Shown in pieces: positions 1-8,264 of a stretch of 64,000 nucleotides of DNA (its first letter is position 1; each line of letters starts with the position of its first letter). Below the pieces are notes generated by a model. It worked only from the letters and a program-made list of their open reading frames with translations. It was not told where the DNA came from and searched no databases. The position numbers were made by a program, and so were the translations under genes. The stretch covers positions 62,001 to 126,000 of the forward strand of contig UCGV01000003.1 of the NCBI GenBank assembly GCA_900471925.1, read 5' to 3'. Origin of the DNA: Hyphomicrobiales bacterium. GTDB lineage: Bacteria > Pseudomonadota > Alphaproteobacteria > Rhizobiales > Rhizobiaceae.

Positions 1-960
1 CATGCCGGCGCGCAACTCGTCCGAGGCGTTGTCGATGCGTCCGCGCAGGCGCAGCGTGCGGCTTGCGGGATCGATACGGTTATCGACTGCTTCGAGAACA
101 CCGGAGAACACCTTGCCCGGCCGCGCCACCGATGTGGCCTCGACCGCCTGGCCGACGGAAACCGTATTGGCGAAACGCTCCGGCACCCAGAAATCGACGA
201 GGATTTCGGAGCGGTCGTCGAGCGTGACAATCGGCGTCGAGGTCGTGACATTGTCGCCGATATTGACCGGCACGATGCCGACGATACCGTCGATCGGCGC
301 CACGATATTGCGGCGCGACAGGTTGAGATCGGCCGCCTGCAGCTGCAGGCGCGCGTTCTGCTCAGCGATTTCGGAATCGAAGACGTCCATGCGCGACACG
401 CTGGACTTGATATTGTGGTAGAGGTTGGACTTTTCGAGCGCGCTGTTGAGCGACACCTGCGCCTGCCCCTGGGCAATAACCTGCTCTTCGCTGTCGAGCT
501 TGGCGAGAACCTGGCCCTGCTTGACCACGTCACCCGATTTGATGAGGATTTCGCGGATCGTTCCGGTTGCCTGCGGCGTCACGGCTACGGAGCGGATGGC
601 ATCACCCGTACCGATCGCATTGAGCCGGTCGTTGACGACGCCCTGAACGACGGCTTGCGTGGCAACCAGAACAGCGGAATTGCGCCCGCCGCCACCATTG
701 CCACCGCCACCATTGCGGCGGTTTTGACCTTGCCCTTCACCGCCCTGCCCCTGGCCGCCTCGCGGCTGACCCGCGCCCTGTGCCTGCTCAGAACCGGCAT
801 CGGCCGTGTCATCGGCCTTGGGCGCGATCATGGAGACGAGATTGTCCGGGATCCCGGCATTACGCATAGTCTCTCCGGCGGTGGGCACAAAATAGACCCA
901 CGCGGCAAAGCCGGCGACAATAACAACGATACAAAGTAAAAATTGCTTCCAAAAGGGCAT
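1..960 (-). CDS. RND efflux periplasmic adaptor (HlyD/AcrA family), 3' part outside window
   Basis: Periplasmic adaptor (membrane fusion) subunit that would link an inner-membrane RND pump to an outer-membrane channel. The gene runs off the left edge, so only its first 320 residues are visible. Translation from the ATG at 960 gives one membrane anchor (about residues 6-24), a Gly/Gln/Arg-rich low-complexity linker (about 45-75), a first lipoyl half ending VKQGQVLAKLDSEE, a short helical hairpin, and the returning lipoyl half (NIVAPIDGIVGIVPVNIGDN) leading into the beta-barrel. This order is that of the MdtA/AcrA type. The pump gene should lie left of the window. The 242-bp upstream gap holds three palindromes that could be operators. 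The family call is firm; the substrate is unknown. Confidence 0.9.
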   Translation of the reverse strand, partial: MPFWKQFLLCIVVIVAGFAAWVYFVPTAGETMRNAGIPDNLVSMIAPKADDTADAGSEQAQGAGQPRGGQGQGGEGQGQNRRNGGGGNGGGGRNSAVLVATQAVVQGVVNDRLNAIGTGDAIRSVAVTPQATGTIREILIKSGDVVKQGQVLAKLDSEEQVIAQGQAQVSLNSALEKSNLYHNIKSSVSRMDVFDSEIAEQNARLQLQAADLNLSRRNIVAPIDGIVGIVPVNIGDNVTTSTPIVTLDDRSEILVDFWVPERFANTVSVGQAVEATSVARPGKVFSGVLEAVDNRIDPASRTLRLRGRIDNASDELRAGM

Positions 961-1011
961 TCACGTCTCCGGAGGGACTCGAGGTTGTCCAGGGTCGGTC
1001 GAAAGAGGCGT

Positions 1012-1101
1012 GCGGGACAATGAGTCCCGCCTGGTGCGACAATATCGCACCTTTCCCCGGCCGGCAGCAAGCGTAACCACCCGTCATTACAGATTTGTAA
1101 T
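1012..1101. promoter_or_regulatory. Cluster of three palindromes upstream of the efflux adaptor gene
   Basis: Three perfect dyads lie in the leader of the adaptor gene: 1012-1030 (7-bp arms GCGGGAC/GTCCCGC), 1033-1051 (7-bp arms GGTGCGA/TCGCACC) and 1086-1101 (ATTACA-GATT-TGTAAT). The first two centres are 21 bp apart, about two helical turns. The third has the look of a TetR-family operator. The dyads are seen directly; the operator role is inferred from RND adaptor genes being commonly controlled by local repressors. Confidence 0.45.
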
Positions 1102-1202
1102 ATCAGCGAACTTTGAAAATAACCCGTTTGGTCACGTTTGCTTGAGCAAAGCGCTTCGAGCCAAAATTTGCCGCAGTTTTGGACGGGGCGCCGCGCACTG
1201 TT

Positions 1203-2057
1203 CTAGATGCGCCTCTCCCGCCGCCAGGTTCCGGGCGACACCCCGTTGAGTGCGGTAAAGACGCGCGTCAGGTGGCTCTGGTCGGCAAAACCGCAGGCAA
1301 CAGCGATCTCGGCAATGGAGGCAGTGCCGAGCAGCATCTGCCGTGCTTTCTCCGCCCGGTATTCGAGCAGCCAGCGATGCGGTGTGCGCCCCGTCGATTT
1401 CTTGAAGGCGCGGATGAAATAGCTGGTCGAAAGCCCGCATTGCGCGGCAACGTCCGCTATCGTCGCCTCCCGCGCCGTCAGCGAGGCGAGAAACGCCGTC
1501 GCCATATTGAGCTGGCGCCCCGAAAGCCCGCCGCTGCGCTCGGCCGGCAGGTTCACCTTGCCGTAGCGGGTCACCAGATGCGCCTGCAGCGCCAAAAGGA
1601 TGTGATCGATGAACAGTGCACTCGCATAGGCCGGCTGGCTGAGTGCAGGCAAGAGCGCCATGGCAAGCCCCTGGACGACAGGATCGAGCTGCCCCTGCCC
1701 GCAATCGAGCCCGCTGAAGCTCGAGCGCCCCGCCTCGTAGCTGAAATCGGAAAGCCCCTGCCGGGATATGTTGAAACGCATATTGTCGAAAGACGAGCGG
1801 TGGTGGCAGCGCCATTCCTCGCCAAGATCGGTAATCGCCAGCGCGCCGGCCGGATGTCCGCCATCATGGACGAGCTTGCCGCCACGCCAGAGGCGATGAT
1901 TGTCGAAGGGTTTCAGCTGAGCGATGACGCTGAAGGCCTCCGCCTGCGGAATAGGCCCGCTCTCGTCGTGGTCGTCGCTGCTGCTGCGCATGCGTACGAT
2001 CGAGACTGCGCCCGCCTGAAGCAATGAAATCTGCGGCCGAGATGCCAATTCACTCAC
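1203..2057 (-). CDS. AraC/XylS-family transcriptional regulator
   Basis: DNA-binding regulator of 284 residues. The C-terminal 100 residues form the two-helix-turn-helix AraC domain: TIADVAAQCGLSTSYFIRAF is the first recognition unit and ASIAEIAVACGFADQSHLTR the second, followed by the usual GVSPGTWRRE ending. The N-terminal ~185 residues would be the effector-sensing part and match no ligand class I can name. The start is GTG at 2057; the upstream run of G residues serves as a weak ribosome site, so the start is uncertain by a few codons. It lies between a VOC gene and the efflux adaptor, all on the minus strand, so it may control either neighbour. The target is not shown by the sequence. 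Confidence 0.9.
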   Translation of the reverse strand: MSELASRPQISLLQAGAVSIVRMRSSSDDHDESGPIPQAEAFSVIAQLKPFDNHRLWRGGKLVHDGGHPAGALAITDLGEEWRCHHRSSFDNMRFNISRQGLSDFSYEAGRSSFSGLDCGQGQLDPVVQGLAMALLPALSQPAYASALFIDHILLALQAHLVTRYGKVNLPAERSGGLSGRQLNMATAFLASLTAREATIADVAAQCGLSTSYFIRAFKKSTGRTPHRWLLEYRAEKARQMLLGTASIAEIAVACGFADQSHLTRVFTALNGVSPGTWRRERRI

Positions 2058-2128
2058 CCCCGTTTCGAATTGCCTCCCGTTTTTATGATCGCATCATTCG
2101 GCCCTGAAATCCACCGAGGGAAATGGAA

Positions 2129-2154
2129 ACGGCAGCCCGTTTGGAGGCTGCCGT
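2129..2154 (-). terminator. Hairpin downstream of the VOC gene
   Basis: A perfect 9-bp stem, ACGGCAGCC (2129-2137) with GGCTGCCGT (2146-2154) and an 8-nt loop, lies 27 bp beyond the stop of the minus-strand VOC gene. On the minus strand it is followed by TTCCATTTCC, a weak T tract, so termination is plausible but not certain. Confidence 0.4.
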
Positions 2155-2180
2155 CCGCAACTGTCCGCAGATGTGGAAAT

Positions 2181-2663
2181 TTACGCCGCTTCCTGAAACG
2201 CCTTTTCCAGCGTGGCGACGTCGATCTTGACCATCTTCATCATGGCATCCGTCATCTTCTTGGCATTGCCCTTGCGGGTGCCACTCATCATCTCGGCCAG
2301 CGCCTTGGGCACGATCTGCCAGGAAAGACCCCAGCGATCCCTCAGCCAGCCGCACTGTTCCGCCGTCCCGCCGTTGGCAAGGAAGCCATCCCAGATGCGA
2401 TCGAGCTCCGCCTGATTGTCGCAGAGCACCTGCACGGAGAAGGCGTGGTTGAACTGTTCATAGGGCCCTGCCTGCATGGCGATGAAATTCTGGTCGCCAA
2501 GCGTGAACTCCACGATCTCGACACTGCCGGGAGGTCCGCTTGGCGTATCCGACGGTATGCCGGTTGTCTTGCCCATCGAAGAATTGGGCACGAGAGAAAC
2601 ATAGAATTCGACCGCTTCGCGGGCGCCTTCGGCAAACCAGAGAAAGGAAATGACCTTGACCAT
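2181..2663 (-). CDS. VOC-fold protein of the PhnB-like type
   Basis: Cytoplasmic 160-residue protein of the vicinal oxygen chelate superfamily, PhnB-like group (often annotated 3-demethylubiquinone-9 methyltransferase-like, a name that does not describe an activity). Seen in the sequence: N-terminal ISFLWFAEGAREAVEFYVSL, central EIVEFTLGDQNFIAMQAGP, NHAFSVQVLCDNQAELDRIW and the hallmark WLRDRWGLSWQIVP. The tail contains a Met/Lys-rich helix (KKMTDAMMKMVKID). The ATG at 2663 is preceded by an excellent AGGAGGA ribosome site. It is transcribed away from the isochorismatase gene, so a divergent promoter region lies between 2664 and 2979. The substrate is unknown. Confidence 0.85.
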   Translation of the reverse strand: MVKVISFLWFAEGAREAVEFYVSLVPNSSMGKTTGIPSDTPSGPPGSVEIVEFTLGDQNFIAMQAGPYEQFNHAFSVQVLCDNQAELDRIWDGFLANGGTAEQCGWLRDRWGLSWQIVPKALAEMMSGTRKGNAKKMTDAMMKMVKIDVATLEKAFQEAA

Positions 2664-2979
2664 GAACTGTCCTCCTTGAGCTGTTGGTCATACTGGCTCT
2701 AGGACGCGTGAGCCCCGCCTCTCCCGACAAGGCCATGCGATTTTTTTCATGCGGGCTTTCCGGCACTTCTCGCTTCCCCCTGCAGCCGAGAGCAATTTTC
2801 GACAAAAGAGGGCCAGAACCGACAATCGGATTTGGCTTTTGCCAACTAGGTTCGCCGTCGAAACGCAGCCCCGCCTTGCGGGCAAGCGATGCCGGCTGCC
2901 GCCTTTCCATACCCGCCCGGGCGCGCAGGTCGGCAATCGGTTTTCGGCTTCAAAGACCCAACAACAAGGGAGACACTCA
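2664..2979. other. Divergent intergenic region, 316 bp
   Basis: This separates the minus-strand VOC gene from the plus-strand isochorismatase cluster and should contain promoters for both. I see no convincing terminator, repeat, small ORF with a ribosome site, or recognisable operator. The only structure is a weak bulged GC hairpin near 2868-2885. Confidence 0.5.
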
Positions 2980-3669
2980 ATGTCCAGATATCTCGAAGTG
3001 CTCACACCCCAGAACAGCCAGCTGATCTTCATCGACCAGCAGCCGCAGATGGCCTTCGGCGTGCAGTCGATCGACCGCCAGACCTTGAAGAACAATGTCG
3101 TCGGCCTCGCCAAGGCCGCCCGGACCTTCAAGGTGCCGACCACGATCACCACCGTCGAGACCGAAGCCTTCTCCGGCCACACCTATCCCGAACTGCTCGC
3201 CGTCTTCCCGGAAAACACCATTCTCGAGCGCTCCTCGATGAATTCCTGGGATGACCAGAACGTGCGCGATGCGCTGGCGAAGAATGCCGCCGACGGCCGC
3301 AAGAAGGTCGTGGTCGCGGGCCTGTGGACCGAAGTCTGCAACACCACTTTCGCGCTCTCCTGCATGCACGATACCGATTACGAGATCTATATGGTCGCCG
3401 ATGCCTCGGGCGGCACCTCGGCCGATGCGCATAAATACGCCATGGACCGCATGGTCCAGGCCGGCTGCGTGCCGGTGACCTGGCAGCAGGTGTTGCTGGA
3501 ATGGCAGCGCGATTGGGCGCGCCGCGAAACCTATGACGCCGTCACCACCATTGTGAAGGAACATTCCGGCGCCTACGGCATGGGCGTCGACTACGCCTAT
3601 ACCCATGTGCACAAGGCGCCCGAGCGTGTCACGCATGGTGAGCGCATCGGCCCGAACCCGGCCAAGTAA
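2980..3669 (+). CDS. Isochorismatase-fold cysteine hydrolase (YcaC-like)
   Basis: Cytoplasmic hydrolase of 229 residues in the isochorismatase-like superfamily, closest in appearance to YcaC-type proteins. The nucleophile is Cys120 in VVVAGLWTEVCNTT, the typical cis-peptide/nucleophile strand, and the acidic residue is Asp19 in QLIFIDQQPQMA. The stretch where the family normally carries its catalytic lysine reads ERSSMNSW (83-90), with no lysine. The C-terminal 50 residues (from WQRDWARRET) extend beyond the core. I chose the ATG at 2980 because AGGGAG lies 8 bp upstream; the frame stays open further upstream but without a ribosome site. It is the first gene of a seven-gene co-directional run. 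The substrate is unknown. Confidence 0.88.
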   Translation: MSRYLEVLTPQNSQLIFIDQQPQMAFGVQSIDRQTLKNNVVGLAKAARTFKVPTTITTVETEAFSGHTYPELLAVFPENTILERSSMNSWDDQNVRDALAKNAADGRKKVVVAGLWTEVCNTTFALSCMHDTDYEIYMVADASGGTSADAHKYAMDRMVQAGCVPVTWQQVLLEWQRDWARRETYDAVTTIVKEHSGAYGMGVDYAYTHVHKAPERVTHGERIGPNPAK

Positions 3670-3680
3670 GCGCCTGCACA

Positions 3681-3704
3681 GGAAGCGGCCTCATCGCCGC
3701 TTCC
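3681..3704 (+). other. Intercistronic hairpin
   Basis: A 9-bp perfect stem, GGAAGCGGC (3681-3689) and GCCGCTTCC (3696-3704), lies between the isochorismatase-fold gene and the XapX gene. There is no T tract, so it is more likely an mRNA-stability or partial attenuation element than a terminator. Confidence 0.4.
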
Positions 3705-3738
3705 GCTTCCCGCCTGCCGACATGAAGCGAGGCTTCAA

Positions 3739-4008
3739 ATGAAAATCTATCTCCTCTCCCTCGGCGCCGGCCTTCTCGTCGGCATCGTCTACAGCCTGCT
3801 CAACGTCCGCTCGCCGGCCCCGCCGGTGATTGCGCTGGTCGGCCTTCTCGGCATCCTCGTCGGCGAGCAGATCATCCCTTTCGCCAAGACGCTGATCAAC
3901 AAGGAGCCGGCAGCCGTCTCATGGCTGCAGCAGATCAAGCCGCATATGTTCGGCCACATGCCGAAGGGCAACCAGCCCTCCGACGTCAAGCCTTCCGACA
4001 AGGTCTGA
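3739..4008 (+). CDS. XapX-domain small membrane protein
   Basis: An 89-residue protein of the XapX (DUF1427) family. Two hydrophobic helices are visible, about residues 3-20 (YLLSLGAGLLVGIVYSLL) and 28-48 (APPVIALVGLLGILVGEQIIP), then a polar tail ending KPSDKV. The family name comes from a putative XapB/XapX transport association; no biochemical function is established. The ATG at 3739 has GAGG 7-11 bp upstream. It sits 69 bp after the isochorismatase-fold gene and 27 bp before the amidohydrolase, so co-transcription is likely and a role in uptake or at the membrane for the same pathway is a reasonable inference. Confidence 0.85.
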   Translation: MKIYLLSLGAGLLVGIVYSLLNVRSPAPPVIALVGLLGILVGEQIIPFAKTLINKEPAAVSWLQQIKPHMFGHMPKGNQPSDVKPSDKV

Positions 4009-4035
4009 CACCGCTTTCGCTCGAGGACGAAGATT

Positions 4036-5922
4036 ATGGAAAATGCGACCGCCGACCTTATCCTGCACCACGGCCTGATCACCACGCTGGACCGCGCCAA
4101 CCCGACCGCGAGCGCCGTCGCCGTCAAGGACGGCCGGTTCCTCGCCGTCGGCCATGATGCCGAGATCATGGCGTTCAAGGGACCGGAGACGAAGGTGATC
4201 GACCTCAAGGGCAAACGCGTCCTTCCCGGCCTGATCGACAACCATACCCACGTCGTGCGCGGCGGGCTGAACTTCAACATGGAGCTGCGCTGGGATGGCG
4301 TGCGCTCGCTGGCCGACGCCATGGATATGCTGAAGCGTCAGGTGGCTATCACACCCGCCCCACAATGGGTGCGCGTCGTCGGCGGCTTCACCGAGCACCA
4401 ATTTGCCGAAAAGCGCCTGCCGACGATCGAGGAAATCAACGCCGTCGCACCCGACACTCCGGTTTTCCTCCTGCATCTCTATGACCGCGCCCTTTTGAAT
4501 GGTGCAGCCCTTCGTGCCGTGGGCTACACCAAGGACACGCCGAACCCGCCCGGCGGCGAGATCACCCGCGATGCCAATGGCAACCCGACCGGGCTACTGC
4601 TCGCGAGGCCCAATGCCGGCATTCTCTACGCGACGCTCGCCAAGGGGCCGAAACTGCCCTTCGACTATCAGGTCAATTCCACCCGCCACTTCATGCGCGA
4701 GTTGAACCGCCTCGGCGTGACAGGCGTCATCGATGCCGGCGGCGGTTTCCAGAATTATCCTGATGATTACGCCGTCATCCAGAAGCTTGCCGATGAAGGA
4801 CAGATGACGGTCCGCCTCGCCTACAATCTCTTCACCCAGAAGCCCAAGGCCGAGAAGGAGGATTTCCTGAACTGGACGGCTTCGGTGAAATACAAGCAGG
4901 GCAACGACTATTTCCGCCACAATGGGGCTGGCGAAATGCTGGTCTTCTCCGCTGCCGATTTCGAGGATTTCCGGCAGCCGCGTCCTGACATGGCACCGGA
5001 AATGGAAGGCGAGCTGGAAGGCGTCGTGCGGGTGCTCGCCGAAAACCGCTGGCCCTGGCGCCTGCACGCCACCTATGACGAGACGATCAGCCGAGCGCTC
5101 GATGTCTTCGAAAAGGTCAATCAGGATATACCGCTCGAAGGCCTCCACTGGTTCTTCGACCATGCCGAGACGATTTCCGAACAGTCGATCGATCGTATCG
5201 CCGCTCTCGGCGGCGGCATCGCCGTGCAGCACCGCATGGCCTACCAGGGCGAATATTTTGTCGAGCGCTATGGCATCGGCGCTGCCGAAGCCACGCCGCC
5301 CGTCGCCCGCATGCTGGAAAAGGGTGTGAAGGTTTCCGCCGGCACCGATGCCACCCGCGTCGCCTCCTATAATCCCTGGGTCTCTCTCTCCTGGATGATC
5401 ACGGGCCGCACCGTCGGCGGTTTGGCGATCTATCCGCGCCGCAATTGCCTGGACCGCGAGACTGCGCTGCGCATGTGGACTGAGAACGTCACCTGGTTTT
5501 CCAACGAGGAAGGCAAGAAGGGCCGCATCGAGAAGGGCCAGTTCGCCGATCTCATCGTGCCGGACAAGGATTTCTTCGCCTGCGCCGAAGAGGAAATCTC
5601 CTTCCTCACCTCGGAACTGACCATGGTCGGCGGCAAGATCGTCTATGGTGCGGGCTCATTCGCCAGCCTCGACGAAAATCCAGTGCCGCCCGCCATGCCT
5701 GATTGGTCGCCTGTGCGCACCTTCGGTGGCTATGCGGCCTGGGGCGAGCCTGAAGGCGCCGGCAGGAACTCGCTGCACCGCCGCCTGATCTCTGCCTGTG
5801 GCTGCGCCAACGACTGCAATGTCCACGGCCATGCGCATGCCAATGCCTGGACGTCGAAGCTGCCGATCGCAGACCTCAAAGGCTTCTTCGGTGCGCTCGG
5901 TTGCGCCTGCTGGGCCGTCTGA
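4036..5922 (+). CDS. YtcJ-type amidohydrolase with a Cys/His-rich C-terminal tail
   Basis: Metal-dependent hydrolase of 628 residues in the amidohydrolase superfamily, YtcJ/Amidohydro_3 group. The N-terminal beta-sandwich (ADLILHHGLITTLDRANPTA) and metal motif LPGLIDNHTHVVRGG are followed by the TIM barrel, including GLHWFFDHAET and the late VSAGTDATR segment carrying the expected metal/catalytic Asp. It is longer than the usual ~550 residues: the last ~45 residues contain Cys588, Cys590, Cys594, His597, His599, His601, Cys623 and Cys625, a plausible extra metal site. The ATG at 4036 has GAGGACGA upstream. The substrate is unknown; members hydrolyse C-N or C-O bonds in cyclic or acyl compounds. 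It lies in a cluster with XapX and DoxX genes. Confidence 0.88.
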   Translation: MENATADLILHHGLITTLDRANPTASAVAVKDGRFLAVGHDAEIMAFKGPETKVIDLKGKRVLPGLIDNHTHVVRGGLNFNMELRWDGVRSLADAMDMLKRQVAITPAPQWVRVVGGFTEHQFAEKRLPTIEEINAVAPDTPVFLLHLYDRALLNGAALRAVGYTKDTPNPPGGEITRDANGNPTGLLLARPNAGILYATLAKGPKLPFDYQVNSTRHFMRELNRLGVTGVIDAGGGFQNYPDDYAVIQKLADEGQMTVRLAYNLFTQKPKAEKEDFLNWTASVKYKQGNDYFRHNGAGEMLVFSAADFEDFRQPRPDMAPEMEGELEGVVRVLAENRWPWRLHATYDETISRALDVFEKVNQDIPLEGLHWFFDHAETISEQSIDRIAALGGGIAVQHRMAYQGEYFVERYGIGAAEATPPVARMLEKGVKVSAGTDATRVASYNPWVSLSWMITGRTVGGLAIYPRRNCLDRETALRMWTENVTWFSNEEGKKGRIEKGQFADLIVPDKDFFACAEEEISFLTSELTMVGGKIVYGAGSFASLDENPVPPAMPDWSPVRTFGGYAAWGEPEGAGRNSLHRRLISACGCANDCNVHGHAHANAWTSKLPIADLKGFFGALGCACWAV

Positions 5923-5933
5923 GGATCGATCCG

Positions 5934-6362
5934 ATGCATGCCATTGAAACCCGCCTTGCGTCTTTTGCCCGCCCCATCTTCGGAAGATCCTGGACGCGCT
6001 TCATCGCCTATCTCTGCCTCTGCGCCGCCTATCTACAGGGCGGCTTGAACAAGCTCACGGATTTTCCCGGCGCCATCGGCGAGATGATGCATTTCGGCCT
6101 GTCGCCGGCGCCGCTCTTTGCCGTCATCGTTATCATCCTGGAGCTTGCGGCGTCGGTGATGATTCTCGCCGGCTTCTTCCGCTGGCTTGGTGCGCTTGCC
6201 CTCGGCGGCTTCACGCTGATGGCGACCTTTCTCGCCCTGCGTTTCTGGGAATTACCCGTGGGAATGGAGCGCTTCATGGCCGCCAATTCGTTCTTCGAAC
6301 ATCTGGGCCTCGTCGGCGGTTTCCTGCTCGTCGCCTGGCTCGATCTCAAGGAAAAGTCATAG
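5934..6362 (+). CDS. DoxX-family membrane protein
   Basis: Inner-membrane protein of 142 residues with about four transmembrane segments (around 20-38, 60-80, 82-102 and 120-137). GGLNKLTDFPG, then VIIILELAASVMILAGFFRWLGALAL, is characteristic of DoxX/TQO-small-subunit proteins. The frame is open from TTG 5901 inside the amidohydrolase gene, but ATG 5934, 11 bp after that gene's stop and behind GAGGATCGATCC, is the better start. DoxX proteins have been linked to thiol/sulfur redox chemistry; here the link to the neighbouring Cys-rich amidohydrolase is suggestive only. Confidence 0.85.
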   Translation: MHAIETRLASFARPIFGRSWTRFIAYLCLCAAYLQGGLNKLTDFPGAIGEMMHFGLSPAPLFAVIVIILELAASVMILAGFFRWLGALALGGFTLMATFLALRFWELPVGMERFMAANSFFEHLGLVGGFLLVAWLDLKEKS

Positions 6363-6492
6363 GGCAACCTAGACCAATGGATCGCTACCGCGGACCGTTC
6401 GAAACATGTTTCCTGACGGCGTCATGCACCTCGGTGCAGAAGATTTGCGCCATCAGGCGAAGACCTCCCAACCCCAGAATAGGACAGAGACG

Positions 6493-7314
6493 ATGCCGAC
6501 GATCACCACCAAGGACGGAACGACGATCTATTACCAGGATTGGGGCAATGGCCAGCCGATCCTCTTCTCCCATGGCTGGCCGCTTTCGGGCGATGCCTGG
6601 GAAGTGCAGATGCTCTACTTTGCCCAGCAAGGCTACCGGGTCATCGCCCACGACCGCCGCGGCCATGGCCGATCCTCGCAGCCGTGGAACGGCAACAATA
6701 TGGATCAGTATGCCGATGACCTCGCCGAGCTCATCGAGAAGCTTGATCTCAAGAACCTCATCATGATCGGCCATTCCACCGGCGGCGGCGAAGTCGCCCA
6801 CTATATCGGCCGCCACGGCACCAGCCGCGTCGCCAAGGTCGTGCTCGTCGGCGCGGTGCCGCCGCTGATGCTGAAGACGGCTGAAAATCCCGAGGGCCTG
6901 CCGATCGAAGTCTTTGATGGCATTCGCAAGGGCACGGCCGGCGACCGCTCGCAGTTCTACCGCGATCTCACCATGCCCTTCTATGGCTTCAACCGCGATG
7001 GCGCCAAGGTCAATGAAGGCCTGCGCGAAACCTTCTGGCTGATGGGCATGGCCGGCGGCATCAAGGGCCACTACGATTGCATCCGCGAATTCTCCGAGGT
7101 CGATTACAGCGACGACCTGAAGAAGATCGATGTTCCCGCCCTCCTCATCCACGGCGATGCCGACCAGATCGTGCCGATCCAGGCTGCTGCCCAGAAGGGC
7201 ATCAAGCTGCTGAAGAACGGCACGCTGAAGGTCTATCCGGGCGCTCCGCACGGCCTCGCCCAGACAGAAGCCGACAAGTTCAACGCCGACGTTCATGCCT
7301 TCATCAAGGCCTAA
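6493..7314 (+). CDS. Alpha/beta hydrolase, non-heme chloroperoxidase type
   Basis: Cytoplasmic serine hydrolase of 273 residues, of the cofactor-free haloperoxidase/esterase family. The catalytic triad is readable: Ser95 in [10 protein letters not shown], Asp224 in HGDADQIVP and His253 in GAPHGLAQT. The oxyanion region is [12 protein letters not shown], and the signature [14 protein letters not shown] is typical of chloroperoxidases. ATG 6493 follows ggacagagacg; upstream in-frame codons extend to 6406 without a ribosome site. It lies 130 bp after the doxX gene and 38 bp before an exported VOC gene in the same direction. The natural reaction is probably ester hydrolysis (with peracid formation as side activity); the substrate is unknown. 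Confidence 0.9.
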   Translation: MPTITTKDGTTIYYQDWGNGQPILFSHGWPLSGDAWEVQMLYFAQQGYRVIAHDRRGHGRSSQPWNGNNMDQYADDLAELIEKLDLKNLIMIGHSTGGGEVAHYIGRHGTSRVAKVVLVGAVPPLMLKTAENPEGLPIEVFDGIRKGTAGDRSQFYRDLTMPFYGFNRDGAKVNEGLRETFWLMGMAGGIKGHYDCIREFSEVDYSDDLKKIDVPALLIHGDADQIVPIQAAAQKGIKLLKNGTLKVYPGAPHGLAQTEADKFNADVHAFIKA

Positions 7315-7352
7315 ACCGGAAGTACGGCCGGCCAGGCCAAAGGAGATCACAT

Positions 7353-8234
7353 ATGCTTCGTCTATCGTTAGCCCTTGTTGCCCTTCTTGGCCTGGCCGGC
7401 GCCCCCGCCCTTGCCGCGTCTCCGCAGTTCGGCGTCGGCGCGCAATATGATACGACCCATGTCTATGTCGCGCCCGGCGATGTCGACGCCTTCGCCAAGA
7501 GCTTCCTTGCCACCTTCGGCGGCACGAGCAGCAAGCAGGTGACGGCAACGGTAACGCCGACGCCGAGCAGCACCACGTCGCAGCTCCTGCAGACACCCGT
7601 CGGCACCGTCTCGCTCTTCGGCTTCAAGACCCCGATCCCCTATCCGTTCGGCGCCGAGCGCACCGGCTACCTCGTCACCGATCTCGACAAGGCCATCGCC
7701 GCGGCGAAGGCTGCCGGCGCCGATGTCATCGTCTCTGCCTTCCCAGACCCGATCGGACGCGATGCCGTCATCCAGTGGCCGGGCGGTATCAACATGCAGC
7801 TCTACTGGCACACGACCGCGCCCAACTATCCGGCCTTCACGACCATCCCGGAAAACCGCGTCTACGTGTCATCGGATCGCGTCGCCGCCTTCACCCACGC
7901 CTTTCTCGCCTTCTCGCATGGCAAGGTTGTTTCCGATGATGCGAAGGCTCCCGGCATCGAGATCGGCCTGCCGGATCAGACCTTTCACCGCCTGCGCATC
8001 GAATCCATATTCGGCCGTATGGTGGTGCTCGTCACTGACGGTCACCTGCCCTTCCCCTATGGTCGCGAAATGACCGGTTACGAGACCGCAGATCTCGATG
8101 CGACGCTTGCCAAGGCAAAGGAGAGCGGCGCCGACATTCTCGTCGAACCCTACCAATCCGCAGACCGCCACGCCGCCATGGTGGAATTCCCCGGCGGCTA
8201 TATTGCCGAAATCCACGCCGTAGCGGCACATTAA
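7353..8234 (+). CDS. Exported tandem VOC-domain (glyoxalase-like) protein
   Basis: A 293-residue protein with a clear signal peptide (MLRLSLALVALLGLAGAPALA, cleavage after about residue 21), so it acts in the periplasm or outside. The mature part is two VOC modules in tandem: about 30-150 (DTTHVYVAPGDVDAFAKSF ... GADVIVSAFPDPIGRDAVIQWPGGINMQLYW) and about 163-291 (ENRVYVSSDRVAAFTHAFL ... GADILVEPYQSADRHAAMVEFPGGYIAEIH). The paired ends QWPGG/EFPGG show internal duplication. ATG 7353 has a strong AAAGGAGAT. Most VOC enzymes are cytosolic, so export is unusual. It belongs to the seven-gene run; the substrate is unknown. Confidence 0.85.
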   Translation: MLRLSLALVALLGLAGAPALAASPQFGVGAQYDTTHVYVAPGDVDAFAKSFLATFGGTSSKQVTATVTPTPSSTTSQLLQTPVGTVSLFGFKTPIPYPFGAERTGYLVTDLDKAIAAAKAAGADVIVSAFPDPIGRDAVIQWPGGINMQLYWHTTAPNYPAFTTIPENRVYVSSDRVAAFTHAFLAFSHGKVVSDDAKAPGIEIGLPDQTFHRLRIESIFGRMVVLVTDGHLPFPYGREMTGYETADLDATLAKAKESGADILVEPYQSADRHAAMVEFPGGYIAEIHAVAAH

Positions 8235-8264
8235 GCAAAGTCATTGATAGAGGGGAAAAGACCG

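Noticed and set aside
415..939. 174-codon plus-strand frame at the left edge
   Set aside because: The opposite strand encodes a clear HlyD-type adaptor open to the window edge.
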